Source: Crocinitomicaceae bacterium
GTDB taxonomy: Bacteria > Bacteroidota > Bacteroidia > Flavobacteriales_G > Salibacteraceae
Length of the DNA: 64,000 nt
Reading direction: 5' to 3'
NCBI GenBank assembly: GCA_002713215.1
Contig: PAVO01000028.1
Span: 1 to 64,000 of the forward strand
The notes beneath the pieces are model-generated. The model saw only the letters and a program-made list of their open reading frames with translations, made no database searches and was not told the origin of the DNA. A program made the translations under genes and the position numbers. Shown here one piece after another: positions 16,918-24,970 of the stretch; the first letter of the stretch is position 1; the number at the start of each line of letters is the position of its first letter.

Positions 16918-17273
16918 GCGTAGCCGGTTTTCGAAAAAAGAAGAGTGTAGCCATACCCAGTAGGGGGTGCTACACCCCTTTGCACCAAGAAGTGTAGCCG
17001 GGTTTTGCTTTTTTAAGTGTAGCAGGTCAAAAAAATTTTAGGTGTAGCCATACTTTTTTTTTCAAAGTGGCTACACCCGTTTCTGAAAAAAGTGTATCCG
17101 GTTTTTATAAAATTGAAAGTGTAGCCATACCCTCTAGGGGGTGCTACACCCCTTAACGAAAATAATGGATCGGGTTTTTCGAAAAGTTCAACTTGTAGCC
17201 ATGCTCAAACGCCCGGCTACACTGAATTTTTTACATTATTTGGGAATTCGTGGAAAAATAAAACGGGCTACAC
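16918..17273. repeat. GTGTAGCC repeat array, both orientations
   Basis: Exact GTGTAGCC copies lie at 16945, 16992, 17042 and 17119, with variants at 16918, 17017, 17092 and 17193. Inverted copies GGCTACAC lie at 17069, 17215 and 17266, and the shorter GCTACAC at 16969 and 17143. Two near-identical blocks (16944-16980 and 17118-17154) each form a hairpin, GTGTAGC with GCTACAC and ACCC with GGGT. Spacing is irregular. Flanking words recur (CATACC or CGGTTTT after the core). It fills most of the 820-nt gap before the HTH gene and may be a protein-binding array, iteron-like region or set of structured RNA motifs. Confidence 0.75.
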
Positions 17274-17393
17274 CTTGTTTTATTATTGGTCAGCACCGAC
17301 ACCCAGGGTTTTACCAAAATTCCATGCCCCGACCACCTTTAATAATTAAAATAGAAACCTGCTACTGTTTACGGCAGTTAAACCAAAGAAATT

Positions 17394-17660
17394 ATGAGAA
17401 CACGGTTAAAAAGAATAAAATACAAAACCACAGCCTTAGTATGCGGACATGTAATGATAGCAAAAAAGATAAGCGGGCGGGCACTTGCCAGGCAATTGGG
17501 TATTCACTTTACTACCTGGCACCGTTACGTGCGGGGAGAACGCAGGCCCAATACCACAATAAAAGCCCGATTGGTTTCCATGATGGGGGTCGAAAATTTT
17601 ATCGAACTCATTCAAAGGGCTTACAAAGACAAACGTAGAATACAATCCCGATTAAAATAG
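17394..17660 (+). CDS. Small HTH (Xre/Cro-like) DNA-binding protein
   Basis: An 88-aa very basic protein. GRALARQLGIHFTTWHRYVR (about residues 28-47) fits a helix-turn-helix in which ALARQLGI is the first helix and TTWHRYVRGERRP the recognition helix, followed by helices as in Xre/Cro folds. N- and C-terminal Arg/Lys clusters would add non-specific DNA contacts. It lies directly downstream of the GTGTAGCC array, which could be its operator set; this is inference. The ATG at 17394 follows an A-rich stretch with no strong ribosome-binding site. Confidence 0.6.
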   Translation: MRTRLKRIKYKTTALVCGHVMIAKKISGRALARQLGIHFTTWHRYVRGERRPNTTIKARLVSMMGVENFIELIQRAYKDKRRIQSRLK

Positions 17661-17741
17661 CAGGAGTAGTGCAGCATCCGGAAATCCTTCAAGGATGAGA
17701 AACAACAGCAAGGAGATATAAACCAATAAAATTTGTCAATT

Positions 17742-18146
17742 ATGATTACGTTAAATGATCTAACCACTGAAGAGTTGCAATACGTACGCTCGAAGTGGGC
17801 CTCTGAAATAACGGAGATAGACAAAGAAAAGGCGCGAAAGCAGGAAAGGCTTGACGCAAAGCTTGATAGCCAGGGCGATGATGCTGCGGCTAAGGCCAGT
17901 TTGCAAGCCGATATTGCACACGCCCAATCGGTGCGTGATGTGTTGGTGGCCAACAATGCCGATGCTGCTCTTATAGCTGCTCAAGATGCCGTTATAGCGG
18001 AGCTGCAATCGGAGTTGGATGCCTATGGCCTCAGCTCCAGTTACGTAAGCCCTACGGATGCCATACTCCAGCAAATGGATTTGGACGAGTTGACTTACGC
18101 TTCTCAGCGACGTGCTGCCCGAATTGTTGAGATCGATGCGATCTAA
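17742..18146 (+). CDS. Charged helical protein with internal duplication
   Basis: A 134-aa protein from ATG 17742 (an upstream TTG at 17733 is less likely; AGGAG lies at 17711). The ends repeat one pattern: DLTTEELQYVRSKWASEITE in the N-terminus and DLDELTYASQRRAARIVEID at the C-terminus. Between them are long alanine-rich helices (DIAHAQSVRDVLVANNADAA) likely to form a coiled coil. No family recognised. Its bases are visibly richer in G+C than the island to the left. It ends before a nested-repeat element and a strong terminator. Confidence 0.6.
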   Translation: MITLNDLTTEELQYVRSKWASEITEIDKEKARKQERLDAKLDSQGDDAAAKASLQADIAHAQSVRDVLVANNADAALIAAQDAVIAELQSELDAYGLSSSYVSPTDAILQQMDLDELTYASQRRAARIVEIDAI

Positions 18147-18151
18147 GCAAT

Positions 18152-18269
18152 TGCAGATTTAAGCGCCTCCGCTATAGCTACAGGCGACGCGTGGAGCGCC
18201 TCCGCTATAGCTACAGGCGAAACGCAGGGCGCCTATGCATTAGCTACGGCGCTCACGGAAAAATCTGCA
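18152..18269 (+). repeat. Nested inverted/direct repeat element
   Basis: TGCAGATTT (18152-18160) and AAATCTGCA (18261-18269) form outer 9-bp arms. Inside, an identical 24-bp unit occurs at 18163-18186 and 18196-18219 (begins GCGCCT, centre TATAGCTA, ends AGGCG, itself nearly palindromic), with a diverged third copy at 18229-18254. A transcript of this stretch would fold into a branched structure just upstream of the terminator at 18283. It could be a non-coding RNA, an mRNA-stabilising 3' element or a REP-like repeat. Confidence 0.7.
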
Positions 18270-18282
18270 CTACTCATGTAAG

Positions 18283-18311
18283 GGATGTTTCTTCGGAAGC
18301 ATCCTTTTTTT
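18283..18311 (+). terminator. UUCG-tetraloop terminator
   Basis: GGATGTTTC, loop TTCG, GAAGCATCC form a 9-bp stem with one wobble, followed by seven T residues. It ends plus-strand transcription of the helical protein gene and the repeat element. Confidence 0.92.
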
Positions 18312-18330
18312 GTGGAGTAGGGAGGGGGCA

Positions 18331-18368
18331 AAAAAGAAACCCCAGCCTTATATCTAAGGCCAGGGTTC
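18331..18368 (-). terminator. Terminator of the SBBP/T9SS gene
   Basis: On the minus strand GAACCCTGGCCTTA pairs imperfectly with TAAGGCTGGGGTTTC around a 4-nt loop and runs into TTTTT. It lies 30 nt past the stop of the gene at 18398-20932. Confidence 0.75.
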
Positions 18369-18397
18369 TTCATCGTAGGTCCCGTTAGTAATATTGG

Positions 18398-20932
18398 TTA
18401 TTCCTTTATAAACTTAACCGTTGCCACTTTACTATTTTGCTGCAAGCGCAGCAAATAAGTTCCAACACTCAACCAACCAACAGCAAGGGCATTTTGCTCT
18501 GGCGAAACTTTACCCGATTGCAATTCCCTTCCGCTAATATCTAAGAGTTGGTAATTCGCTTCCCCTTCCAGGTCTATATGAAGCCACAAATTGGTTGGAT
18601 TAGGATAGGCAATTACCTTCCAATTGTCGGCTCTAATTTCTTCAACAGTAACAAAGGTGTCAAACATGGAAATATCGAAACGAGCCGCATAGGTTGCACT
18701 ATGCCCCCTGGGATTTATTGCTTTGGTATCATCATACCAGGCGGTTCCACCTAAATCTTCCAGTGGAAACTTGGTTCTACCTGAAACTGTTCTCCCACTT
18801 AAATACAAATAGTCGTTTCCATAGGTTCTGACTTTGGTAATATGATCGTCATGTTTTCCACCAAAATAGGTTGTCCAGGTGCGGAGGCGTTCGTAATTAA
18901 AAGCAGCCAGAAAGCCTCCCGGGGAAGCTCCCATCTTGTTTACACCCAAATTAAATATATCGGGGTTGTATTGCAATGGAAAAGCATAAGAGGGTCTGCA
19001 ATCATCAATATCCCCGGAAACATAAACATTCCCGTCGTCATCGACATCAATTCCGGTTCCATGATCGGCCCCGTCTCCACCCAAATAAGTACTCCAGAGC
19101 AATTCCCCGTCGTTAGAAAATTCCGAGATAAAACCATCAAAGTTTGAACTCCCCGGATTACTTCCAATCACAGTATCGAAATAGGCCCTGGGTCCTGGTT
19201 GCTTTAATGGAAACCCGGTAGTTCCCGGTGCCTGGCCAGTAATAAATACATTTTCTCCGTCGCTTGCTATATCGTAAGGGGTACTGCCGACGTTACGGCC
19301 AAAATAAGTACTCCAGATTAAACTGTCTAAACTATCTAACTTAATCATAAAGATGGGTGATCTATAAGGAATGGTAGGACCGGTTTCGAAATGAGCATTA
19401 CCTCCCGGATCTTTTAATTCCAGACCATCCCGATCGCTTCCTGTAATAAAAACGTTGTCGTTGGCATCGAAACAGAGGGCCGAAAAATCGGCAGATGTAC
19501 TGCTTTTGTAGCGAGTGGCCCACTGAACAGTGTGGTTGGGGTTCCATTTTTGAATAAACAAATGACCCGTAGGGCTTGAATGGGCCCCTGTTTTGTAGAG
19601 GTAGTGTGTACCAATGGGTCCAGAACCCAACAGGTAATACTCGTCTTTGCTGTTGATTTCCAGGTCGTAAACCTTCAGGTCGCTACCAATACCAAAATAA
19701 GTAGTATAAATAAGTTGCTTTCCATTACTCGAAAACCTGGCAATAACCAAGTCAAAGTTACCAGCGTTAGGGCCATCGGGTACGGTATCGACCCAGGCAC
19801 CGGTAGGTTGGCTCACAGGAAAAGGAATGTCGGTACTTTGGGTTCTAAATGCCACGTGGGCCTCGTCCTGGCTGCTGATGGTAATAACAGGATCTTGTTC
19901 CAATTTGCTCCCGCCATAAAAAGTAGCGTATTTACGCACTTGTGTAACTGAATCAAATTTGAGAATGTACAAATTTCCACTTCTATTTATTTTCTTAAAC
20001 AGAGCACCTTGTGAGTATGGGAATTTTGGCTCTGACGTGGTTCCACAGAAATAATTTCTACCGTATTGTTCCAGGGCCACATCGGTATTGCTGCTTGCCA
20101 TTTGCCCCCCGTAGTAGGTACACCAGCCCAGGTTTTTGGTGGCAACACTAGAAGAACTGGTAGGTAGTTCGTAACCAAACTGAAGCACCAGGGTTTGGGT
20201 GGGGTCGTAACTGCCCAGGGAAAAACCCAACAGGCCGGGGCCGTTGTCGAGGTAGTCGGCCGTCCAGCCGAGGGGAACAACCTGGTTTTGAGCATTTACC
20301 TGGTAGGCCATGCCGTTGGGCAGTTGTAAGGTCATACCGGCCATTTCAATTTGCAAAACTTGTGCGGTAACCATTAGTTGATCCTGCCCCGTAAATTCCA
20401 GCAACAGGTTGTCAGGGTCGGCACCGGGGTCAATAACAAAATAAATTTTAGGACCAGCACCGTTGCTGTAGAAATGCATGTCTATACCGGGGTAAATATC
20501 GGGGTATACTACCCGTTTATAGCCCTTAACATCGGTTGCTCCCTGCGGGCAGTGCGGCAAAAAATAGTTGCTAATGCCCTCTCCCTGCTCATAAGCCACG
20601 GGGGTAACGTTGAGCAAGGGATTTACAGGAGTCATTTTTACCAGGCCCACGGTATCTTCGGTGGTGGTATCTTCATCTACGTTTTCCAAAACAAAGCCCA
20701 CGTAGGTATCGGCCAAATAAATACGGGGATAAGCGTGGTCGGTAACGTATTTTACTTCGGGGTGCAGGTAGCCGTCCATATCTACTACCTGGTCTTTGTT
20801 TTCGTTGTACAAATAAGCCGATGAGGGGGATTCTCCCAACCCATCGGGAATGTCCCACTGGGCCAGCACGGAGCCAATTGTTGTTGCTAAGAAAAAGCCT
20901 GTAACTAACAGGTATAGTGTTGTATTACGCAT
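18398..20932 (-). CDS. SBBP-type beta-propeller surface protein with T9SS sorting domain
   Basis: An 844-aa exported protein with a clear signal peptide (ATG at 20932, cleavage near VLAQ). The N-terminal about 200 residues (YLADTYVGFVLENV, YKRVVYPDIYPGIDMHFYSN) match the conserved module that often precedes SBBP repeats. Repeated propeller blades follow with phrases such as WSTYFGRNVGSTPYDIA, STYLGGDGADHGTGIDVD and GNVYVSG. The last about 75 residues form a T9SS type A domain (VIAYPNPTNLWLHID to VGTYLLRL). Predicted to be surface-exposed or released; ligand unknown. Transcribed alone with its own terminator. Confidence 0.88.
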   Translation of the reverse strand: MRNTTLYLLVTGFFLATTIGSVLAQWDIPDGLGESPSSAYLYNENKDQVVDMDGYLHPEVKYVTDHAYPRIYLADTYVGFVLENVDEDTTTEDTVGLVKMTPVNPLLNVTPVAYEQGEGISNYFLPHCPQGATDVKGYKRVVYPDIYPGIDMHFYSNGAGPKIYFVIDPGADPDNLLLEFTGQDQLMVTAQVLQIEMAGMTLQLPNGMAYQVNAQNQVVPLGWTADYLDNGPGLLGFSLGSYDPTQTLVLQFGYELPTSSSSVATKNLGWCTYYGGQMASSNTDVALEQYGRNYFCGTTSEPKFPYSQGALFKKINRSGNLYILKFDSVTQVRKYATFYGGSKLEQDPVITISSQDEAHVAFRTQSTDIPFPVSQPTGAWVDTVPDGPNAGNFDLVIARFSSNGKQLIYTTYFGIGSDLKVYDLEINSKDEYYLLGSGPIGTHYLYKTGAHSSPTGHLFIQKWNPNHTVQWATRYKSSTSADFSALCFDANDNVFITGSDRDGLELKDPGGNAHFETGPTIPYRSPIFMIKLDSLDSLIWSTYFGRNVGSTPYDIASDGENVFITGQAPGTTGFPLKQPGPRAYFDTVIGSNPGSSNFDGFISEFSNDGELLWSTYLGGDGADHGTGIDVDDDGNVYVSGDIDDCRPSYAFPLQYNPDIFNLGVNKMGASPGGFLAAFNYERLRTWTTYFGGKHDDHITKVRTYGNDYLYLSGRTVSGRTKFPLEDLGGTAWYDDTKAINPRGHSATYAARFDISMFDTFVTVEEIRADNWKVIAYPNPTNLWLHIDLEGEANYQLLDISGRELQSGKVSPEQNALAVGWLSVGTYLLRLQQNSKVATVKFIKE

Positions 20933-21094
20933 AATATAATTCGTTTAAAAATTTTAAAAAATGAAATAAATGGGGCCGTTTAGTCAGCCATTGGTTAAAA
21001 TGGAGCTAGTTTTGCAAGCACAAAGGTCAAGTAGGGTGTAAGGCGTAGAGCCTTATGCACACGTTTCTAATCATTTCTATTTTTCTTTTGTAAC

Positions 21095-21124
21095 AAAGCA
21101 TCGAGGTGGCTGCCTCGGTGCTTT
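21095..21124 (-). terminator. Terminator downstream of the propeller/T9SS gene
   Basis: AAAGCATCGAGG and CCTCGGTGCTTT form a 12-bp stem (one wobble) around a 6-nt loop, 6 nt beyond the stop of the minus-strand gene at 21130. The T-run on that strand is weak, so it may work less well than the others. Confidence 0.6.
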
Positions 21125-21129
21125 ACTTT

Positions 21130-22479
21130 TTATTGTTTTACTATCTTTTTTGTTATCCTATTATTATTATTATTATTATTATTCGTGACCAATTCCAGGA
21201 AGTAAATTCCGGGAACTAATTCTTCGATATTTATTGTAAATTTTAATTGCAAAAAATTTCCTGATCGTAAAACCTGCCCCTGCATGTTAATTAATTTGTA
21301 ATCGGTTTCTTGCGGTGTACCACTGCCCTCAATAACTAATTCGGCTAATACTGGATTGGGATAGATTTTAAAATCAGATACGTCTATTTCGGAAAACCCA
21401 TCAATTACACCACATCGGTTAGTTTGGTGGATGTCCGTTAAAATATTCACTTGGTCTTTTGAGGGTGGCCCGAAGTAACCGTTAGCCACCACAAGAGAAT
21501 CATTATAAACAGCTAAGTCTGACACCGTATTTACAAAATCGTTCCGGTAACCACACCATTCTTTTCCCTCCCATTTGGCAATAACATTAGCATCAATTCC
21601 ACCGGCTTCGTCGAATGCTCCGCATACAAACAAATTATCTTTGAATTTTATTAAATCCCATGCCTGGTAATTAACCCCCCCACCAACGGGTTTCCAATTG
21701 GTTCCATCCCACCGGATAACATGGTCGCTTGGGTTTCCGGTTAATTGTTTAAACTCGCCAGCAACGTACAATTCGCCATTGTAAATTTCAAAATCCCGAA
21801 CCCATGAATCTCCCTTTAATCCTCCACCAACGTCTTTCCATTCGGTTCCAGAAAAGCGTATGATATCATTCCCATATTTACCCATAAAATTTCCACCAAA
21901 GTAAAATTCACCTTTATAGTAAGCAATAGATGCAAAATCATTGGTACTCCCTACTTTGGGTACGTTGACCGGCAGAGTGTCCCATCGATTACCATTCCAG
22001 GTGGCGATACCTAAAGCAGGTAGCGTGTCATCGACTTTTGTAAAATTTCCGACAACAAACAACAACGAATCATTAAAATTAAGTAGACCACCTACGTAAC
22101 CGTTAGCACCTTTGCCAAGCGTATCAAGTTTAAAACCGTTCCACCGGTTTATTCCATAATTACCTCCGAAATAGATATCTCCTTTAAAGCGGGTCATGGT
22201 TCTTATGGAACCTCCCTTCCATTTAAGGTCTAACGAATTCCATTTTATCCCATCATAATAAACCACCTGATCAACAGTCTTTCCATTAAGTTTTTTAAAC
22301 TCTCCACCAACATAAAGTCGATTATCAACCGTATCGGAGTACATTACTCCAATATAGGCATCGGCACGAAAGCCAAGTCCTTTAAACAGCTGGGCCTGTG
22401 AAACCAAAGAGGCCAATAAGAACAGGTATGTAAGTTTTATTTTCAATAGCTTGTAATTATTGTAAGCACATTTTTGCAT
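21130..22479 (-). CDS. Kelch-like propeller surface protein with T9SS sorting domain
   Basis: A 449-aa exported protein. Blades repeat the pattern LYVGGEFKKLNG...VVYYDGIKWNSL: YFGGNYGINRWNGFKLDTLG, LFVVGNFTKVDD, YFGGNFMGKYGNDIIRFSG, LYVAGEFKQLTGNPSDHVIR. Six or seven blades are expected from about residue 40 to 350. The C-terminus (FKIYPNPVLAELVIEGSG to LVPGIYFLELV) is a T9SS type A domain interrupted by eight consecutive Asn residues before RITKKIVKQ. The start ATG precedes a basic stretch and hydrophobic segment LTYLFLLASLVSQAQ. Function probably adhesive or binding; unknown. Confidence 0.85.
   Translation of the reverse strand: MQKCAYNNYKLLKIKLTYLFLLASLVSQAQLFKGLGFRADAYIGVMYSDTVDNRLYVGGEFKKLNGKTVDQVVYYDGIKWNSLDLKWKGGSIRTMTRFKGDIYFGGNYGINRWNGFKLDTLGKGANGYVGGLLNFNDSLLFVVGNFTKVDDTLPALGIATWNGNRWDTLPVNVPKVGSTNDFASIAYYKGEFYFGGNFMGKYGNDIIRFSGTEWKDVGGGLKGDSWVRDFEIYNGELYVAGEFKQLTGNPSDHVIRWDGTNWKPVGGGVNYQAWDLIKFKDNLFVCGAFDEAGGIDANVIAKWEGKEWCGYRNDFVNTVSDLAVYNDSLVVANGYFGPPSKDQVNILTDIHQTNRCGVIDGFSEIDVSDFKIYPNPVLAELVIEGSGTPQETDYKLINMQGQVLRSGNFLQLKFTINIEELVPGIYFLELVTNNNNNNNNRITKKIVKQ
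21160..21183 (-). repeat. (ATT)8 microsatellite encoding poly-Asn
   Basis: Eight tandem ATT triplets (AAT on the coding strand) encode Asn8 within the last strand of the T9SS sorting domain. Slippage in units of three would change the length of this loop without a frameshift. Confidence 0.95.
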
Positions 22480-22538
22480 TTATATTCCTTTCAACAGCTG
22501 AATTTAGTTATTTATTGTACTAGACTTACATTCATGCA

Positions 22539-23123
22539 TTAAAGTTGCCTGATGGAGTTTACTCCCAGTTTTTCAAAAATATGCGTTACGTGGTTCCTAA
22601 CCGTATTAATGGAAATACCCAATTCCGTGGCCACTTCCGGTTTGGAGTAACCCTGCTGCAGCAAACCAACTATTTCGTTTTCGCGGTTGGTTAGCACCTG
22701 GCTTTTGGGTAGCTTCATAAGCCGTTTTATTTCTTCGGCATATTGGGGTTGGTACCAACGCTTACCGGCCAATACTGCATCAATGGCTGCAAAAGAGTCT
22801 ACCAGTCCGTAGGTTTTATTGAAATAACCCAATACCAGCGGATGGCGACAGACCATAAGCACCTGGGGTTTCCAAAAAGAGCTAAACAGAATTATTTTTA
22901 GATCGGTTATTTCTAACCGTTCCAGTTCATTTAGCAGGTCGTTGGCATTGCCCAGGGCACCAAAATCGAAATCGAGCAGCAACAGGTCATAGTTTCTTAA
23001 TATGCGGTGGTCCAGGTTTTCAGGACTATAAGCATGTATGTGTTCGCCGTACTTGCTTTTTAACGCTTCGGCCAGGGTTTCGGCCACCAATACCAGGTCG
23101 TCTACAATTGCAATTTTTGTCAT
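22539..23123 (-). CDS. LuxR-family response regulator
   Basis: A 194-aa two-domain regulator. The receiver has the acidic pair Asp8-Asp9, the phospho-acceptor Asp51 in LLLLDFDFG, Ser81/82 and Lys103 (FNKTYG). The C-terminal about 50 residues (VLTNRENEIVGLLQQGYSK, EVATELGISINTVRNHVTHI) are a LuxR-type HTH. It should activate or repress target promoters when phosphorylated. It overlaps the TPR kinase-like gene by ATGA (23120-23123), so it is translationally coupled to its probable partner. Confidence 0.92.
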   Translation of the reverse strand: MTKIAIVDDLVLVAETLAEALKSKYGEHIHAYSPENLDHRILRNYDLLLLDFDFGALGNANDLLNELERLEITDLKIILFSSFWKPQVLMVCRHPLVLGYFNKTYGLVDSFAAIDAVLAGKRWYQPQYAEEIKRLMKLPKSQVLTNRENEIVGLLQQGYSKPEVATELGISINTVRNHVTHIFEKLGVNSIRQL

Positions 23124-24577
23124 CTGTTTTCGAGTAAGGGAATGTGTAACTTGGTGTTTTGTAACCTACAGTGGAAAAAACGAAACAGGGCTAGGGTGGT
23201 TTTGGAAAACTCAATGGGCTTGTCCCATTCTACCAATACTCCGTATTCGTCGGGGGTTACACGCAACTTCTGTTGGCCTTCGTGGAGCAACTGCTCCAAC
23301 ATACTAAGTACGGCAATCTGGAAGTCGGTAGTATAAGCCCGGGGGTCGTGATGGCATTGAATTTCTATCCATTCCGAATTGTGTTTGGCATTGGTAGGGG
23401 TGTAAATAAGCCAGTCGGCATGGTCGAAGCGGAGGCTATAGAATTGGTTGTTTTGGAGTTTGGCCAGTTTCTCAATGCTTTGCTGCAGGTGAGTTTCGCC
23501 TTCTTTTACCCGGTTGAGGTGGAGTAAGTTCCGTACTGAAACCAGGGTAGGTAAGATGTTGGAATGGAGTAGAGAACCCACTTCGGTTTTTTCGTTTTCA
23601 AATACCTTAAGTTGTTCAATAAACATGTTGGTTAAACTTTTAGATTCTGCAAGGCGTTGTTTGCTTATTTTTTTTTCACGAACCCAAAACAACAAGCCTA
23701 CCAGTAAAAGAACAACCAGCACCACAATCCACATTAGGGCGGTTGCCAATTGGGCACGGTCTTTTTCTCGCTGCAATTCGGTTTCGAGTTGGGCAATGGT
23801 TAGGGCAATTTTTTTGTTCTTTAGGCTGTCAGATACCATTTGGTATTGATCTCTATAATAGAATGCGCTATCCATATTACCCAATTGGCGATTTAGTTTA
23901 TATAGGTTTTTTAGCGCTGCTTTTTTAAGGTTTAAATGAGAACTCTTGGAAGCGGTTTTTCTTAAATAAACCAATGCACTATCAGGCATAAATTGGTTAA
24001 GGTACATAGTAGTTAAGTTATTCAAGGTCATTTCTGCGAACAATGTATCCCTCAATTTAACTGCAAGAATTTGAGCCGTCAACAAGTGACTTGAAGCAAG
24101 GTCGAACTCTTTTGTGTGGTTGTATAAGCCACCCATATTCAGATGAATCATAAGTTGAAGGGTCGAGTCGCTATTTTTTACGGCCGTTTGGAGACAACTT
24201 TGATAAAGGGTTTCCGCCAATTCGTATTCCTGCATTTGCACATATACATTGGCTAGGTTCGAACGACATTTTTCGGCATTGGGTTGGTCATTTATTTTTT
24301 TGTAGTGGATATGCGCCTGCTTAAAATAGACTACGCTTTTTTCATATTGTTTTTGTTGGTAGAGTATAATTCCTAGTTTTCGATAGCTCTCAGCGATGGC
24401 GCTATCAGGAATGTTTTCCAGTTGTTTGTGAGCCAGTTTAAAATAATAGACATAGGCACTGTCGTATTGTTTTTGGGCATAATGCTGGTTAGCCAGTTGG
24501 TAGTACTCAGGCCAATGCGCATTGGCATTGGCCCGGGTTATACCACTAACTAGTAATATGGCAACTACCATTTTCAT
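23120..24577 (-). CDS. TPR histidine-kinase-like membrane protein, apparently lacking an ATPase domain
   Basis: A 485-aa protein: signal peptide 1-20, about six TPR units (residues 30-240, e.g. YYQLANQHYAQKQYDSAYVY), a coiled stretch, one transmembrane segment 281-298, then a cytosolic helical part. GSLLHSNILPTLVSVRNLL with His338 aligns with the H-box of LuxR-partner (HisKA_3/NarX-like) kinases. The C-terminal region that should carry the N and G boxes of the HATPase lacks visible NxxxNAxKH or DxGxG signatures. It may be a degenerate kinase or a phosphatase. Starts on the base next to the upstream gene's stop codon and overlaps the response regulator. Confidence 0.8.
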   Translation of the reverse strand: MKMVVAILLVSGITRANANAHWPEYYQLANQHYAQKQYDSAYVYYFKLAHKQLENIPDSAIAESYRKLGIILYQQKQYEKSVVYFKQAHIHYKKINDQPNAEKCRSNLANVYVQMQEYELAETLYQSCLQTAVKNSDSTLQLMIHLNMGGLYNHTKEFDLASSHLLTAQILAVKLRDTLFAEMTLNNLTTMYLNQFMPDSALVYLRKTASKSSHLNLKKAALKNLYKLNRQLGNMDSAFYYRDQYQMVSDSLKNKKIALTIAQLETELQREKDRAQLATALMWIVVLVVLLLVGLLFWVREKKISKQRLAESKSLTNMFIEQLKVFENEKTEVGSLLHSNILPTLVSVRNLLHLNRVKEGETHLQQSIEKLAKLQNNQFYSLRFDHADWLIYTPTNAKHNSEWIEIQCHHDPRAYTTDFQIAVLSMLEQLLHEGQQKLRVTPDEYGVLVEWDKPIEFSKTTLALFRFFHCRLQNTKLHIPLLENR

Positions 24578-24970
24578 TTATCCAAAAGCAAAAACCGATT
24601 CACCTTCTTCGACTTCACCCTTTTTGGTAACGACCTTACCAGAAGGCTGGTTGTTTACCCGCTCTACCAGCACCGAAAAAAGCCGGTCCCCGGCAGGTTC
24701 GGTACCACTTACAATATCGAACTGAAACTCTTCGTTTGTATTTTTTCCTACGTAATTAATTTCTTCCTGGTCTCCCACAGGAATGTACCCCGCAAGGGTA
24801 TACAAATTGCCACTGTCGTGGTCAATGGGGTCTGGGTCTATAACCGGCTTGTACAATACACTCATAATATTTATTGAATTTAAATAAGTTAATAAAGTGC
24901 GTTCAACGGTTTTTTTCAAGTCTTTGTTATAGTCTGCGTTTTTTCGTTCCAGGGTCAAAATGTGCATCAT
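24578..24970 (-). CDS. Small acidic protein heading the TPR kinase/LuxR operon
   Basis: A 130-aa protein with no membrane segment. Tandem ATG codons begin at 24970 (MMHILTLERK); an internal ATG at 24864 would give a shorter form starting MSVLYKPV. The C-terminal half is acidic and beta-like (FQFDIVSGTEPAGDRLFSVL, then VVTKKGEVEEGESVFAFG). Its TAA stop directly abuts the ATG of the kinase-like gene, a strong sign of a single operon. Not recognised; possible ligand sensor or regulator of the two-component pair. Confidence 0.6.
   Translation of the reverse strand: MMHILTLERKNADYNKDLKKTVERTLLTYLNSINIMSVLYKPVIDPDPIDHDSGNLYTLAGYIPVGDQEEINYVGKNTNEEFQFDIVSGTEPAGDRLFSVLVERVNNQPSGKVVTKKGEVEEGESVFAFG

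Noticed and set aside
16698-16988. A 96-aa minus-strand open frame
   Set aside because: It runs through the GTGTAGCC repeats and the terminator-like hairpin, and its sequence has no protein-like pattern.
16918-17273. CRISPR array
   Set aside because: Repeats are only 8 bp, irregularly spaced and in both orientations, with no cas genes.
17141-17638. A 165-aa plus-strand open frame
   Set aside because: It crosses the repeat array and overlaps the HTH gene in another frame; composition is driven by repeats.
10948-18311. Integrated mobile element with att sites
   Set aside because: No integrase, transposase, tRNA or flanking direct repeat could be seen.
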